A DNA stretch of 64,000 nucleotides from Halothece sp. PCC 7418 (lineage in GTDB: Bacteria; Cyanobacteriota; Cyanobacteriia; Cyanobacteriales; Rubidibacteraceae). Below, piece by piece: positions 1 through 10,169 of this stretch. Where the stretch lies: NCBI RefSeq assembly GCF_000317635.1, contig NC_019779.1, positions 1 through 64,000 on the forward strand, in the 5' to 3' direction. The position numbers and the translations under genes are program-made. The first letter of the stretch is position 1; each line of letters begins with the position of its first letter. Under the pieces are notes generated by a model. The model ran no database searches and was not told the DNA's origin. It saw nothing but the letters and a program-made list of their open reading frames with translations.

Positions 1-66
1 ATTAATGAATTTCATATAATCTTTTATTATGGAAGGGAGCGACTCAGCATTTTCTCAAAATTTCTT

Positions 67-339
67 ATGTCTAACTCCCCCAATAACCCTCGCAACCAGC
101 TTTCTGCGGAAAAATACAAACGCTTGCAAGCCGAAGCGAAAGCCCCCTATCGTGGTTTACGGAAAACGATTTATGTGGCGTTTGCAGCCTCTGGCTTAAT
201 CGGTGCATTTGTGATGGTGGCGCAACTGGCTGCGGGACAAAATGTCACGGAAACATTACCCAACTTAGCCTTACAAGTGGGGGTAGTTGCCCTTATGGTA
301 TGGTTGTTTCGTCAGGATACAGAAGCGGAGGACAAATAG
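67..339 (+). CDS. DUF3493 / LPA1-Rep27-like small membrane protein
   Basis: A 90-residue protein. The N-terminal third is polar and basic (QLSAEKYKRLQAEAKAPYRG), followed by two hydrophobic stretches at about residues 38-56 and 66-82 and a short acidic tail. This pattern matches the DUF3493 family, which is shared by cyanobacteria and plastids and related to the LPA1/Rep27 photosystem II assembly factors. A role in thylakoid assembly is family-based inference. The gene begins at ATG 67 and ends 5 bp before the next gene, so the two are probably co-transcribed. Nothing looks truncated. Confidence 0.75.
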   Translation: MSNSPNNPRNQLSAEKYKRLQAEAKAPYRGLRKTIYVAFAASGLIGAFVMVAQLAAGQNVTETLPNLALQVGVVALMVWLFRQDTEAEDK

Positions 340-344
340 GATCA

Positions 345-857
345 ATGGCAGAATTATGGTCTTCTCCTGATTTATCGACTGCTGCGTTTATTGCGCCGAA
401 TGCGACGGTAATGGGCAATGTCACGGTAAAAACAGGGGCAAATATTTGGTATAGTGCAGTGGTGCGAGGGGATGTGGAAAGTATCACCATTGGCGCACAT
501 ACGAATGTTCAAGATGGTGCGGTGTTACATGGGGATCCTGGTGAACCGACAATCCTAGAGGATTATGTCACGGTTGGACATCGGGCGGTGATTCACTCGG
601 CGCATATTGAGGAAGGCTGTTTGATTGGAATTGGTGCTGTGGTTTTAAATGGCGTGCGGGTGGGAAAAGGGAGTATTATTGGTGCAGGGTCTGTGGTGAC
701 AAAAGATGTTCCCGCGCGATCGCTGCTCATGGGAATGCCTGCGAAAGTGAAACGGGAAGTCTCGGAAGCAGAAGCAGCGGATTTGATTGAACACGCCAAA
801 CGCTACGAAAAATTAGCCCTTGTTCATGCTGGAAAAGGCACTGATATCGGATTTTGA
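345..857 (+). CDS. gamma-carbonic-anhydrase-like hexapeptide repeat protein
   Basis: A 170-residue left-handed beta-helix protein with repeated hexapeptides (IAPNATVMGNV, IGAHTNVQDGAVLHGDPG, VGHRAVIHSAHIEEGCLIGIGAVV). His residues in the LHGD, GHRA and IHSAHI segments match the zinc-binding histidines of the gamma carbonic anhydrase/YrdA family. I chose ATG 345 because MAELWSSPDLS is the natural N-terminus; reading frame upstream of it would run back into the preceding gene. Catalytic activity is not assured, since many YrdA-like members are inactive or uncharacterised. The gene lies directly downstream of the DUF3493 gene. Confidence 0.85.
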   Translation: MAELWSSPDLSTAAFIAPNATVMGNVTVKTGANIWYSAVVRGDVESITIGAHTNVQDGAVLHGDPGEPTILEDYVTVGHRAVIHSAHIEEGCLIGIGAVVLNGVRVGKGSIIGAGSVVTKDVPARSLLMGMPAKVKREVSEAEAADLIEHAKRYEKLALVHAGKGTDIGF

Positions 858-933
858 TTGGTTATTGGTTATTCGTCAACTTGGAGAAAATCCATGGAAC
901 GTTTCTGCATTGCTCTACATTCTTGGTAACTGG

Positions 934-2130
934 TCACTGTTTCCGACGACGGGGAAATCGTAATTTTCGCTTCCGTTTTGCTGCTTTTTCCTCACTGGTA
1001 GCAACAGGGTAAAAGCGTTCTAGCCAACCATTCCGCCAAAAGAAAATAATTAAGGAAAGCGCGATCGCGCCCATAACGCCTAAACAAATATAATACCCCC
1101 ATTTCCACTCTAATTCTGGCATATATTGAAAGTTCATCCCATAAACCCCAGCAATAAACGAAAGGGGAATAAAAATGCTAGAGATAATGGTCAAAACTTT
1201 CATAACCTCATTCATTTTATTGCTCATAGAAGAGAGATATACATCCATTAAACTAGAAGATAATTCCCGATAACTTTCCACAATATCTAAAAGTTGAATC
1301 ACATGATCGTAACAATCTCGAAAGTAAATTTCCACATCAGAACTAATTAAATTACTACCACTCCGCATTAACGTTGTAATCACACTTTGTTGAGGCCAAA
1401 TCGCCCGCCGTAACGCTAAAAGTTCTCGTCGGACTTTGTAAATTTTCTCTAAGGTACGTCGATTCGGATTAAAAACAACTTCATCTTCTAATTGTTCAAT
1501 TCGTTCGCCATAATCTTCTAAAACAGGAAAGAAACTATCAATAATGGTATCTAGAAGTAAGTAGGTGAGATAATCAACACCAGAAGTACGTATTTTTCCT
1601 TTATTATTTTTTAATCGAGCGCGCACAGGGTTAAAACAGTCGTGATTGGGTTCTTCCTGAAACGTTAATAAATATTTTTTACCTAAAACAAAACTCACTT
1701 GCTCGGAATAAAAACCATCTTCTTCGGGTTTAGGCTGTACTAAATGAACAATAATAATTAACTGTTCGTTATAATCTTCTACCTTCGGACGTTGTGGGAC
1801 ATTAACCACATCTTCTAAAAGTAACGGATGGAGCTTGAAAATTTGCCCAATTTGTTTTAGAATATCTTCCGAGCCGAGTCCTTGTATATCTAACCAAGAC
1901 GCAGATTCACTTGCTAAATAATGTTCACATTTTAACGGATCAATATTAACTTTTCTCACCGCGTACTTCGCATCGTAATCAATTAAAATAAGCTGTGAAG
2001 GCGCAGCATCTTCTTCAATCCATAAGGTTCCGGGTTCACTCCCTGGTAAGTCAAAAAAGAAGTCAAAATAATCTTCTTTGTCTTTGTCATCTTCGAGAAA
2101 ATCAGGATTGAAACTAGGAAATTGTGTCAT
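934..2130 (-). CDS. corA: CorA-family magnesium/cobalt transporter
   Basis: A 398-residue protein. A large soluble, acidic N-terminal domain (about residues 1-315) is followed by two C-terminal membrane helices. The first ends in the CorA signature YGMN (VYGMNFQYMPELEW) and the second is ICLGVMGAIALSLIIFFW. A basic tail (KRKRKLRFPRRRKQ) should lie on the cytoplasmic side. Length and domain order are normal for CorA, which forms a pentameric divalent-cation channel in the inner membrane. The gene is divergent from dnaA with only about 25 bp between the two starts, so the promoters must overlap or lie inside the coding regions. Confidence 0.93.
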   Translation of the reverse strand: MTQFPSFNPDFLEDDKDKEDYFDFFFDLPGSEPGTLWIEEDAAPSQLILIDYDAKYAVRKVNIDPLKCEHYLASESASWLDIQGLGSEDILKQIGQIFKLHPLLLEDVVNVPQRPKVEDYNEQLIIIVHLVQPKPEEDGFYSEQVSFVLGKKYLLTFQEEPNHDCFNPVRARLKNNKGKIRTSGVDYLTYLLLDTIIDSFFPVLEDYGERIEQLEDEVVFNPNRRTLEKIYKVRRELLALRRAIWPQQSVITTLMRSGSNLISSDVEIYFRDCYDHVIQLLDIVESYRELSSSLMDVYLSSMSNKMNEVMKVLTIISSIFIPLSFIAGVYGMNFQYMPELEWKWGYYICLGVMGAIALSLIIFFWRNGWLERFYPVATSEEKAAKRKRKLRFPRRRKQ

Positions 2131-2155
2131 TTTTACCTTAATTCATCAACAAATA

Positions 2156-3511
2156 ATGGATCATTCAGCACAACAGCTTTGGCAGCAAATTCTTGAACAG
2201 TTGCGACCCCAACTCAGTCCACCGACTTTTGAAACTTGGCTGCAAACTGTAACGCCACAAAGCCTGAATAATCACTGTTTAGTGATTTGTGCGCCCAATC
2301 CATTTTCACGGAACTGGTTACAAAAATATTATCTTCCTTTAATTACGAAAACAGCGCAAGACTTAAGCCACGCTAGCCTCACGGTTCAAATTACGACCCC
2401 TTTTGTTGCCAATGCGAACTCGGAAGAAGTCCCCTTAACGTGGTGGAAACAAAGCGAAGATCACATTAATAGCTTAGCAGGCGATCGCGCTTCTGAAAAT
2501 ACATTAAGCCCCAAACATACCTTCTCAGATTTTGTTGTCGGACCGAATAATCGCATGGCACACGCTGCATCTTTAGCAGTTGCAGAATATCCAGGAAGAG
2601 AGTTTAATCCTCTCTTTATTTGTGGGGGAGTTGGCTTAGGAAAAACCCATTTATTACAAGCAATTGGTCATTACCGTTTAGAACTTTATCCTCAGTCCAA
2701 AGTTTTTTATGTTTCTACTGAACAATTTACCAACGATTTAATTAATGCTATTCGTCATGATCAATTACAACAATTTCGAGAACATTATCGCGCAGCCGAT
2801 ATTTTGCTGATTGACGATATTCAATTTATTGAAGGGAAAGAATACACCCAAGAAGAGTTTTTTCATACCTTTAATACCCTTTACGAAGCGGGAAAACAAG
2901 TGGTACTTGCCTCTGATCGTCCACCGAAACAAATCCCGAGTTGTTCAGAACGATTATCCTCTCGCTTTGCCATGGGCTTAATTGCAGATATTCAGCCCCC
3001 TGATTTGGAAACACGGATGGCAATTCTTCAGAAAAAAGCAGAATCGGATCATCTGCCTTTATCCCCCCAAATTGTTGAATATTTAGCCAAAAATTATCCC
3101 TCAAATATCAGAGAATTAGAGGGAGCTTTAACGCAAGTCGTTGCCCATTTATCATTATCAGGCTTACCCTTAACTTTAGAGAATGTTACCTCTCTTTTAA
3201 ACCCACCGCAAGGGAAAAGGGTGACATCTCCTGAACAAATTTTACAGGTTGTTTCTGAATATTTTCAAGTTTCTGTAGCCGATTTAAAAGGCAGTTCTCG
3301 CCGTCGAGAAATTAGTTCAGCGCGACAAATTGGGATGTATTTAATGCGTCAACATACTAACTTGAGCTTACCCAGAATTGGAGAAGTCTTTGGCGGAAAA
3401 GATCATACAACAGTGATGTATAGTTGTGAAAAAATTGCTCAACAGCAAGAACAAAATCCTGAGTTCAATCAAATCTTACGTCAACTCAGCGATCGCGTTG
3501 TTGCTGGATAA
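2156..3511 (+). CDS. dnaA: chromosomal replication initiator DnaA
   Basis: A 451-residue DnaA. Domain I covers about residues 1-85 (LWQQILEQLRPQLSPPTFETWL). The AAA+ domain has Walker A GGVGLGKTH and Walker B LLIDDIQFI. The C-terminal domain IV carries the DNA-binding signature GGKDHTTVMYSCEKI. The open frame extends 26 codons upstream, but those codons overlap corA and match nothing, so ATG 2156 is preferred. No dnaN, and no cluster of DnaA boxes that I could see, lies next to it, so this is not evidence for an origin here; dnaA and oriC are often separated in cyanobacteria. The 3' end overlaps the convergent glycosyltransferase by about 31 bp. Confidence 0.97.
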   Translation: MDHSAQQLWQQILEQLRPQLSPPTFETWLQTVTPQSLNNHCLVICAPNPFSRNWLQKYYLPLITKTAQDLSHASLTVQITTPFVANANSEEVPLTWWKQSEDHINSLAGDRASENTLSPKHTFSDFVVGPNNRMAHAASLAVAEYPGREFNPLFICGGVGLGKTHLLQAIGHYRLELYPQSKVFYVSTEQFTNDLINAIRHDQLQQFREHYRAADILLIDDIQFIEGKEYTQEEFFHTFNTLYEAGKQVVLASDRPPKQIPSCSERLSSRFAMGLIADIQPPDLETRMAILQKKAESDHLPLSPQIVEYLAKNYPSNIRELEGALTQVVAHLSLSGLPLTLENVTSLLNPPQGKRVTSPEQILQVVSEYFQVSVADLKGSSRRREISSARQIGMYLMRQHTNLSLPRIGEVFGGKDHTTVMYSCEKIAQQQEQNPEFNQILRQLSDRVVAG

Positions 3512-4725
3512 TTGACATTAGCCATTAAAACTTTTTCATATTGTTCGGTCAATTTTCGCCAGTCATGATTTTTTTCAACTAAATGACGAGCATTTTGAGA
3601 GAGACGTTGACGCAGTTGGGGATCTTGGAGTAACCGCCCGATCGCGTAAATATATTCTTCTAGCCGATTGGCCCGCATGGCTGCCAGATTAACTGTTTTT
3701 CCATCCACATTTAAGCCTTCTAAAGCGCGATCGCTGCCTACTACGGGGACTCCCACTGCCATAGCCCTTAATGGGGCTAATTTCATCCCTAAACCCGCTT
3801 GGGTGGGGCAGACACAAACGGTTGTCTGTTGCAATAATGTCTGTAAACTCGAACGTTTGTCTGCAATTCTAATCCCAGAAACCTCTCCCCAGTGATGAAG
3901 CTGATTCGGAATTCCCAGTAAGGTTAACATAATTTCAGGATAACGGCTTTTCAGTTCTGGAAAGACAGATTCACATAAAAAATTAACCTCTTCTGTTACG
4001 GCTAATTCTTCTTGATGGCTAACATACAGCAATTGATACCCTCCTAGATCGCGCACTCGTTTAGAAAATAAATTTAAGTCAACGCCATTAGGAATGACAG
4101 TAATTGATTTTTCGGTTTGTAGAGCCTTAATTTGTTGCTTATCTTCCGTCGTTGTTGTTACTAATGCGGAAAACTTAGAACAATATTGTTGTTCATATCG
4201 CTTGAGTAGTGGTAAATTTAACTGTTCCCGGAGCTTCTTTTTGGCTGTGGTCTGTCGCTCAAGATATTTCTGACAAGTCCCATACATTGACCCATGGATA
4301 TTAGCAATAGTTCTTATTTGTTTTTGCCATTCGGGACGCACATAAATTTCATTAATACTATGTTCGCAAGTGATGACATCAAATGATTCTTCAGCCACTT
4401 TTTCATCAATCCATTGCTGCATCTGGGGAGAATAATAAGACAAAACACTGTTGGGCGTTCCCTCTTTTAAGAATTGTCCTAAACGTTTCGCTCGATTCAT
4501 AATTCCCCTTCGTCCCATTTCATAATGATGGGGAAAAATGACTAAATCTTCAACCCATTTTCCGAGCGTGTCAATCTGATCATCTTTTGCCATTTGATCA
4601 TGTTGTGCAACTAGAGTCACTTCATGACGTTCATTCAAATATTTCATTAAATTAAAGGTGCGAGTGGGGATAGAATTTGGCGTATATGGAGAGGGTAAAA
4701 TTGCTGAAATCATTAAAATCTTCAT
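3481..4725 (-). CDS. glycosyltransferase family 4-like protein
   Basis: A 414-residue GT-B type glycosyltransferase. It has an N-terminal MKILMISAILPSPYTPNSIP acceptor-domain start, a central HGSMYGT/TEDKQQIKAL region, and the C-terminal donor-binding segment GLGMKLAPLRAMAVGVPVVG with a following E (RALEGL). That pattern is typical of GT4-like enzymes that transfer sugars from nucleotide donors in cell-surface polysaccharide synthesis. Donor and acceptor are unknown. It stands alone on the minus strand, and its last codons overlap the end of dnaA. Confidence 0.82.
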   Translation of the reverse strand: MKILMISAILPSPYTPNSIPTRTFNLMKYLNERHEVTLVAQHDQMAKDDQIDTLGKWVEDLVIFPHHYEMGRRGIMNRAKRLGQFLKEGTPNSVLSYYSPQMQQWIDEKVAEESFDVITCEHSINEIYVRPEWQKQIRTIANIHGSMYGTCQKYLERQTTAKKKLREQLNLPLLKRYEQQYCSKFSALVTTTTEDKQQIKALQTEKSITVIPNGVDLNLFSKRVRDLGGYQLLYVSHQEELAVTEEVNFLCESVFPELKSRYPEIMLTLLGIPNQLHHWGEVSGIRIADKRSSLQTLLQQTTVCVCPTQAGLGMKLAPLRAMAVGVPVVGSDRALEGLNVDGKTVNLAAMRANRLEEYIYAIGRLLQDPQLRQRLSQNARHLVEKNHDWRKLTEQYEKVLMANVNYPATTRSLS

Positions 4726-4796
4726 AGTCTTGAATAGCCATCTGGTAAATAGAGTTATGATTTTTTTCTTGAAGTTGTAAGATGAGTCGTCGTGTT

Positions 4797-4961
4797 TATG
4801 GCGTTTCCTAGTTGGTTGAGGTACGTAATGCGAGTCGGTGGATGTTCATGGTTCATAGTTCGTGGTTCATTGATTAACAACCAAGAAATAACAAAGAACG
4901 AAGAACAAAGAACGAAGAACCAAAATTTAGAATGTACCTCATGAGATTGGGAAGTGCTATA
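4797..4961. repeat. MITE-like element, copy A
   Basis: A 165 bp non-coding element whose ends are imperfect inverted repeats of about 28 bp. The left end begins TATGGCGTTTCC and runs to GAGGTAC; the right end runs from GTACCTC to GAAGTGCTATA. The interior is built of degenerate heptamers, GGTTCAT-type on the left and AACAAAG/AACGAAG-type on the right, which can pair imperfectly. Copies B (51773) and C (63404) share the same ends and core. It fills most of the 378 bp gap between the glycosyltransferase and purD; the remainder (4962-5103) presumably holds the purD promoter, but I see no clear motif there. Confidence 0.8.
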
Positions 4962-5103
4962 AAGCTAATGTTCCTACCCCAATAATGATTCTTGATGAGT
5001 CTTCCTGACAAAGGGTCATGGGTTATTCCTGAAGAAGAGTTTTAGAATAAGCAAGCGAAAAGTGAGAGAATAATTTATTGCTGTTTAAACGAGTGAACCT
5101 GCA

Positions 5104-6363
5104 ATGAATGTCTTAGTGGTTGGGAGTGGGGGAAGAGAACATACCCTCGCCTGGAAATTACTACAGTCTCCGAATGTGGAAAATGTTTTCTGTGTTCCAG
5201 GAAATGGGGGAACGGCTTTACTCCCTCACTGTCAAAATTTACCAGCAACAGAAGAAGATTTTAGTAAGATTGGACAATACGCCAAAGAAAAGGCGGTTGC
5301 TTTTGTTATTGTCGGACCCGAGCTTCCCTTAGCAAAAGGAATTCGTGATTTTCTGGAACAACAAAATATTCCTGTGTTTGGTCCTACTGAAACGGGGGCG
5401 CAGATTGAAGCCAGCAAATGGTGGGCGAAAGCGTTAATGCAAGATGTTGGGATTCCGACAGCAGTGGGAGAAACGTTTACTGATGCGGAAACGGCTAAGG
5501 CTTATGTGACTCAGCAGGGTGCGCCCATTGTGGTGAAAGCAGACGGGTTAGCTGCGGGGAAAGGGGTGACGGTTGCAGAAACGGTGGAATCCGCTCACAC
5601 CGCGATTGAAGGGCTATTTGCAGCCGATACCGAACAGGTTGTGGTGGAAGAGTGTCTGGTGGGAGAAGAAGTGTCTGTTTTAGCCCTCACCGATGGCATC
5701 ACAGTCCGTCCTTTGCTTCCTGCTCAAGATCATAAACGTATTGGAGAGGGGGATACTGGTGGCAATACAGGGGGAATGGGTGCTTATGCCCCGGCTCCCT
5801 TACTAAGTGCAGAACGTCTGGCACAGGTGACAGAAACGATCTTACAGCCCACAGTTGATGCTTTGCGCGATCGCGCGATCGATTATCAAGGGGTGTTATA
5901 CGCGGGGTTAATTGTTACTCCTGAGGGAGACAGTAAGGTTTTAGAATTTAACTGTCGCTTTGGCGATCCCGAAACACAAGCGATTTTACCGTTATTGGAA
6001 ACGCCTCTGGATGAGGTGATTATGGCGTGTTTGGAAAAGCGATTGCATGAACTTCCGCCCTTAAAATGGTCATCTCAAAAAGCCCTGTGTGTGGTTGCTG
6101 CATCACAAGGGTATCCAGGGAGTTATGAGAAAGGCAAAGAAATTACGGGGACAACTCAAGACTGGGATGCGTTCGTGTTTCATGCGGGAACGCGGTTAGA
6201 TGCAGAGGGACACCTGTTAACCAGTGGCGGGCGTGTGTTAGGGGTAACGGGGTTAGGAGACGACTTTGACCAAGCAGCAGAAAAAGCCTACAGCGCGATC
6301 GCGCAAATTAAGTTTTCTGGATGTTATTATCGCTCTGATATCGGTTATCGTGTCCGCAGTTAA
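5104..6363 (+). CDS. purD: phosphoribosylamine-glycine ligase (GARS)
   Basis: A 419-residue enzyme of de novo purine synthesis that joins glycine to 5-phosphoribosylamine using ATP. The N-terminus NVLVVGSGGREHTLAW is the PurD signature. The ATP-grasp core includes PIVVKADGLAAGKGV, LPAQDHKRIGEGDTGGNTGG and the metal-binding segment VLEFNCRFGDPETQ. Length is normal for the family. It begins at ATG 5104 and ends 6 bp from the convergent mutS stop. Confidence 0.97.
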   Translation: MNVLVVGSGGREHTLAWKLLQSPNVENVFCVPGNGGTALLPHCQNLPATEEDFSKIGQYAKEKAVAFVIVGPELPLAKGIRDFLEQQNIPVFGPTETGAQIEASKWWAKALMQDVGIPTAVGETFTDAETAKAYVTQQGAPIVVKADGLAAGKGVTVAETVESAHTAIEGLFAADTEQVVVEECLVGEEVSVLALTDGITVRPLLPAQDHKRIGEGDTGGNTGGMGAYAPAPLLSAERLAQVTETILQPTVDALRDRAIDYQGVLYAGLIVTPEGDSKVLEFNCRFGDPETQAILPLLETPLDEVIMACLEKRLHELPPLKWSSQKALCVVAASQGYPGSYEKGKEITGTTQDWDAFVFHAGTRLDAEGHLLTSGGRVLGVTGLGDDFDQAAEKAYSAIAQIKFSGCYYRSDIGYRVRS

Positions 6364-6369
6364 TCATCT

Positions 6370-8985
6370 TCAAAAAATATCCAGTTGATCCATGCTGGTT
6401 TCAGATGGGTTTGTCTCTTGAGCAATGCCTTTGCGTAACCCCAAGGCAATTTTACTGTGCTTTTCAATTTGTCCCATCACTTGTTGAGCGCGAGAAATCA
6501 CGCTGGGCGGAAGTCCTGCTAAACGTCCAGCTTCAATTCCGTAAGAGCGATCTGCCCCTCCAGGTTGTACTTGATGCAGGAAAATAATCTCATTTTCCAT
6601 CTCTTTCACCGTGACTTGATAGTTTGCCACATTGGAAAGAATCGACGCGAGTTCGTTCAGTTCGTGATAATGAGTCGCAAAAATGGTGCGGGCTTGCACT
6701 TCCGTCGCCAGATATTCCGCAACCGCCCACGCAATGGAAAGTCCATCAAAAGTTGCTGTTCCTCTTCCAATTTCATCAAGAAGGATCAGGGAGTTGGGGG
6801 TCGCATGGTTGAGAATGTTCGCGGTTTCATTCATTTCAACCATAAACGTTGATTGTCCAGTGGCAAGATCGTCCACAGCCCCCACCCGAGTAAACACGCG
6901 ATCGCTGATTCCTAACTTCGCCGATCGCGCGGGAACAAAACTCCCAATCTGCGCCATCAATTGAATTAATCCCACTTGGCGCAAATAGCAACTTTTGCCA
7001 CTGGCATTGGGTCCAGTGAGAATAATTAAATCGGGCGTGTCTCGCTGTTTCTCATAGCCCATTTCCGTCGAGTTGGGGACAAAAAAGCCAGTGGGAAGAG
7101 TTTGTTCCACAACCGGATGTCTTCCTTCCCGAATACTCAAACAGCGTCCTTCTACCATTTCTGGACGACAATAATCGTTATAGACGGCGAGTTCGGCAAG
7201 TCCCCCTAAAACATCGATCGCCGCGATCGCGCGGGAAATCTCTCGAATTTTTTGCGCTTGTTCCCCCACTTCCGCCCGTAAATCCGCAAAAATTTCGTAT
7301 TCGAGACGATTTAAGTCATCTTTTGCCGTCAAAATCCGTGTTTCTCGTTCTTTCAGTTCCGAAGTGATATAACGCTCTTCATTGGTTAACGTTTGTTTGC
7401 GGGTATAGTTTTCTGGGGCGAGATCGGCTTTACTGCGAGGAATACTGAGATAATACCCAAACGTCTTGTTATATCCCACTTTTAACTTTTGAATGCCCGT
7501 CCGTTCTCGTTCGCTGGTTTCTAAATGCGCTAGCCACTGTTTATCTTCAGCAAAGACCGCTTGCATTTGATCCAACTGTTCATCCACACCCGAACGAATT
7601 AAGCCCCCTTCTGTGAGATGTTGCGGGGGAGATTCCACAATTGACGCTAAGATTTTTTCGCCAAGGGTTTTTAAGTCTGGTGGAACGGTTTGCAACGCCC
7701 GCAAAAAAGGGGACTCTCCTTGTTGCACTAACGAAGCTAATTCCGTCAAGCGCACCAACGATTCGGCTAACCCTCTTAAATCTCTGGCATTGGCTGTTCC
7801 TGCGCCCGCACGCCCACTGAGTCGTTCTAAATCATAAATTTGTCGTAAGAGTTGGCGTAAATCATTGCGGAGACTGGTTTGTTTGATCAGTTCCGCGATC
7901 GTCTCTTGACGGGCGGTAATCCCTTTAATATCGAGTAGCGGTTGCAGTAACCACCGTCGGAGGGCGCGTCCTCCCATTGCTGTGCAAGTGCGATCCAATG
8001 CCCAAAGCAGCGAACCGTGATAAGTGCCATCGCGCACCGTTTGCACAATTTCCAAATTGCGTCGCGTTTGTTGGTCAAGAATTAAATAATCGGTGATAGT
8101 ATAAGTTTTAAGGGTTTGTAACGGGACTTGATGCGCTTTTTGGGTTTCTTCAATATAGAATAGGAGTCCGCCCGCAGCACGAACCCCCAAGGGGAGACTT
8201 TCACAGCCCATCCCTTCCAAAGACCGAACTCGGAAATAGTCTAAAAGCTGGTTTCTGGCTTCTCCTGTCCGGAATTGGCTTTGCGGACGTAGGGTATAAC
8301 AGAAGTGATCAGGCAAAAAGTCTGGAACTTGATCCGATTTTTCCCCGGGGCGCAACATACTGCCAATATCAGGGGCATTGGTGGGGAGGAGAATTTCTGA
8401 GGGATGGAGTCGTAGCAGTTCCAGAGTCAGGGTTTCAAGGTTTTGGGATTGCGTGGTGAAAAATTCCCCAGTGGAAATATCTGTATAGGCTAACCCCCAA
8501 TGTTCCCCCGCGATTACCAATGCAGCGAGAAAATTATTGCGTCGGGCGTGCAACATTCCTTCTTCGGTGAGTGTGCCTGGGGTGAGGAGTTTCGTGATTT
8601 TTCGCTCCACCATCCGTTTTTGGGCTGCTGCTTCCGCTGCATCTTCCACCTGATCACACACCGCGATCGCGTATCCTTTTTCCACTAACATAGCAGTATA
8701 GCGGTCTAAGGCATGATGGGGAACGCCTGTCATGGGAACGCGACCGATTTCCTTCCCGCTTTCTTTACTCGTCAACACCAGTTCCAGTTGTTGCGCCACA
8801 GTGACGGCATCTTGAAAGAAGCATTCAAAAAAATCTCCTACCCGATACAACAGCAGTGCGTTGGGATATTGCTCTTTCACCTCAATGTAATGTTGCATCA
8901 TCGGAGTGAGTTGAGCGCGATCGAGCGTTGTATAATCGGCGTTTTTCATATAAGCGGGGGTCGCTTTTCCCGAAGACTCCTGCAT
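6370..8985 (-). CDS. mutS: DNA mismatch repair protein MutS
   Basis: An 871-residue MutS. The mismatch-recognition domain I contains the FxE-type segment [14 protein letters not shown] (about residues 45-58). The lever and clamp domains follow. The ATPase has Walker [14 protein letters not shown] (from about residue 658), Walker [12 protein letters not shown] and the ATHYHEL signature. It ends MDQLDIF. It acts with MutL in post-replicative repair. The full length and intact domain I separate it from MutS2. The first ATG used by the frame ([10 protein letters not shown]) is plausible; MKNADYTTL, 12 codons in, is an alternative. Confidence 0.97.
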   Translation of the reverse strand: MQESSGKATPAYMKNADYTTLDRAQLTPMMQHYIEVKEQYPNALLLYRVGDFFECFFQDAVTVAQQLELVLTSKESGKEIGRVPMTGVPHHALDRYTAMLVEKGYAIAVCDQVEDAAEAAAQKRMVERKITKLLTPGTLTEEGMLHARRNNFLAALVIAGEHWGLAYTDISTGEFFTTQSQNLETLTLELLRLHPSEILLPTNAPDIGSMLRPGEKSDQVPDFLPDHFCYTLRPQSQFRTGEARNQLLDYFRVRSLEGMGCESLPLGVRAAGGLLFYIEETQKAHQVPLQTLKTYTITDYLILDQQTRRNLEIVQTVRDGTYHGSLLWALDRTCTAMGGRALRRWLLQPLLDIKGITARQETIAELIKQTSLRNDLRQLLRQIYDLERLSGRAGAGTANARDLRGLAESLVRLTELASLVQQGESPFLRALQTVPPDLKTLGEKILASIVESPPQHLTEGGLIRSGVDEQLDQMQAVFAEDKQWLAHLETSERERTGIQKLKVGYNKTFGYYLSIPRSKADLAPENYTRKQTLTNEERYITSELKERETRILTAKDDLNRLEYEIFADLRAEVGEQAQKIREISRAIAAIDVLGGLAELAVYNDYCRPEMVEGRCLSIREGRHPVVEQTLPTGFFVPNSTEMGYEKQRDTPDLIILTGPNASGKSCYLRQVGLIQLMAQIGSFVPARSAKLGISDRVFTRVGAVDDLATGQSTFMVEMNETANILNHATPNSLILLDEIGRGTATFDGLSIAWAVAEYLATEVQARTIFATHYHELNELASILSNVANYQVTVKEMENEIIFLHQVQPGGADRSYGIEAGRLAGLPPSVISRAQQVMGQIEKHSKIALGLRKGIAQETNPSETSMDQLDIF

Positions 8986-9446
8986 GATTTATTCTTTCAT
9001 CCCTATTCCTTGGCTTACCATTATCAGCCATCTGTCGCTCATAAATCAATTCGAGACAGGAGATTCTTAGATCAATCAGAGTCGCAGATTACACCTTCTG
9101 TCACGGAAGTTGCAGGCTGCGACCGTTGGTGAAGACAAAAGCGATTTGGCGTTGAGCGGAGATCAGGTAATGAGTCGGGGACCGCAACTCAATTCCAAAC
9201 TGTTTCGCGGGGTAAAATTAGGGGCGGGTCATCGCTTAGCTTACGAAAACACCCAGTTTGATGGGGAGATAGCTACGGGTTGGAGTTGTTTCAGAGTTGG
9301 CAAGTCAGTGTATCTTAGTGGAAAGGGCGAGAGAACCAAGGATAGTAGGAGGGATAATAATTAATGTGTGATTCTTTGGTGGCTCTACCCGATGTTACAA
9401 AAGTTTCTCAACATGGTTTCCATGGTTCAAAGTTAAGGTAAAAAAA
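8986..9446. other. 461 bp intergenic region between mutS and the fibrillin gene
   Basis: The divergent mutS and fibrillin promoters should lie here. An 84-codon open frame (9110-9364) is present, but I do not recognise its product and it shows no convincing domain. It could equally be an untranslated transcript, since the 9150-9300 stretch is somewhat GC-rich. AGGAGGGATAAT at about 9350 resembles a ribosome binding site but leads only to a very short frame. I see no tRNA, terminator or insertion sequence. Confidence 0.4.
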
Positions 9447-10088
9447 ATGGCAGAAGTGCGCGATCGATTATCAATTAAGCAGAAGTTACTTGCCCAAATT
9501 GAACGACTGAGAAAGGAAAAACCCAATCTGGTCGATACCCCAATAACAGATTTAGACCTTTCGCCCCAATCCGTCTCTACAATCGCAGCAATCACAGAAG
9601 AATTAGAAGCGTTAAATCCTTTCCCACAACCTCTGTTGTCTGCTAAGAATTTACTCAATGGGGCTTGGTTACTGCAATATTCGACAGCTAGAGAAATTCG
9701 GTCTCTCAAACGCTTACCTTTCGGATTCCAAGTTGGCAACATCTATCAAACCATCGACGTGAATAATGCTTCTTTTGAAAATCGAGCTTGGGTACAACAT
9801 CGGTGGGGTGGGCTATCGGGTTATGTGAGAGTAACCGCCACATTTGAACCCGCTAAGGAAGCAGAAGAGCAACTTTCCGATCAGCGAATTAATGTTAATT
9901 TTCAACAGCGTTTTCTGGGAATTCAGCAAATTTTAGGAATCAAGACCCCTTGGCTGGATCCGATGAGAGTGGTAGAAGCTAAAAATCCAGTTGGTCGAAT
10001 TCCCAGCCTCAAGATTACTTATATTGATGAAACGATGAGAATTGGTCGTGGTGGGGATGAAAGTTTGTTTATTCTGACCCGAGAGTGA
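9447..10088 (+). CDS. PAP/fibrillin family protein
   Basis: A 213-residue plastid-lipid-associated (fibrillin) protein. An N-terminal helical section (KQKLLAQIERLRKEKPN) precedes the lipocalin-like core LLNGAWLLQYSTAREIRSL, and the conserved C-terminal tail is TYIDETMRIGRGGDESLFIL. Fibrillins bind lipophilic molecules at thylakoids and plastoglobules and are linked to photoprotection. The start at ATG 9447 follows an A-rich leader. The gene is complete and stands alone between mutS and a small membrane protein gene. Confidence 0.88.
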   Translation: MAEVRDRLSIKQKLLAQIERLRKEKPNLVDTPITDLDLSPQSVSTIAAITEELEALNPFPQPLLSAKNLLNGAWLLQYSTAREIRSLKRLPFGFQVGNIYQTIDVNNASFENRAWVQHRWGGLSGYVRVTATFEPAKEAEEQLSDQRINVNFQQRFLGIQQILGIKTPWLDPMRVVEAKNPVGRIPSLKITYIDETMRIGRGGDESLFILTRE

Positions 10089-10169
10089 AGGCACTCTTGA
10101 AAGCATTTTTTTGGGTTTGTGATCTCATTTCAATCCGTTACAATACTTGAAAACAATTGAGAATTAAAT

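Noticed and set aside
2078-3511. dnaA as evidence of a replication origin here
   Set aside because: No dnaN neighbour and no visible cluster of DnaA boxes; the gap upstream is only about 25 bp. dnaA and oriC are often apart in cyanobacteria.
6565-6964. Several overlapping plus-strand frames inside mutS
   Set aside because: They are antisense shadows of the strongly conserved mutS ATPase region.
9110-9364. 84-codon frame between mutS and the fibrillin gene
   Set aside because: No recognisable domain and an unusual composition; kept only as part of the intergenic description.
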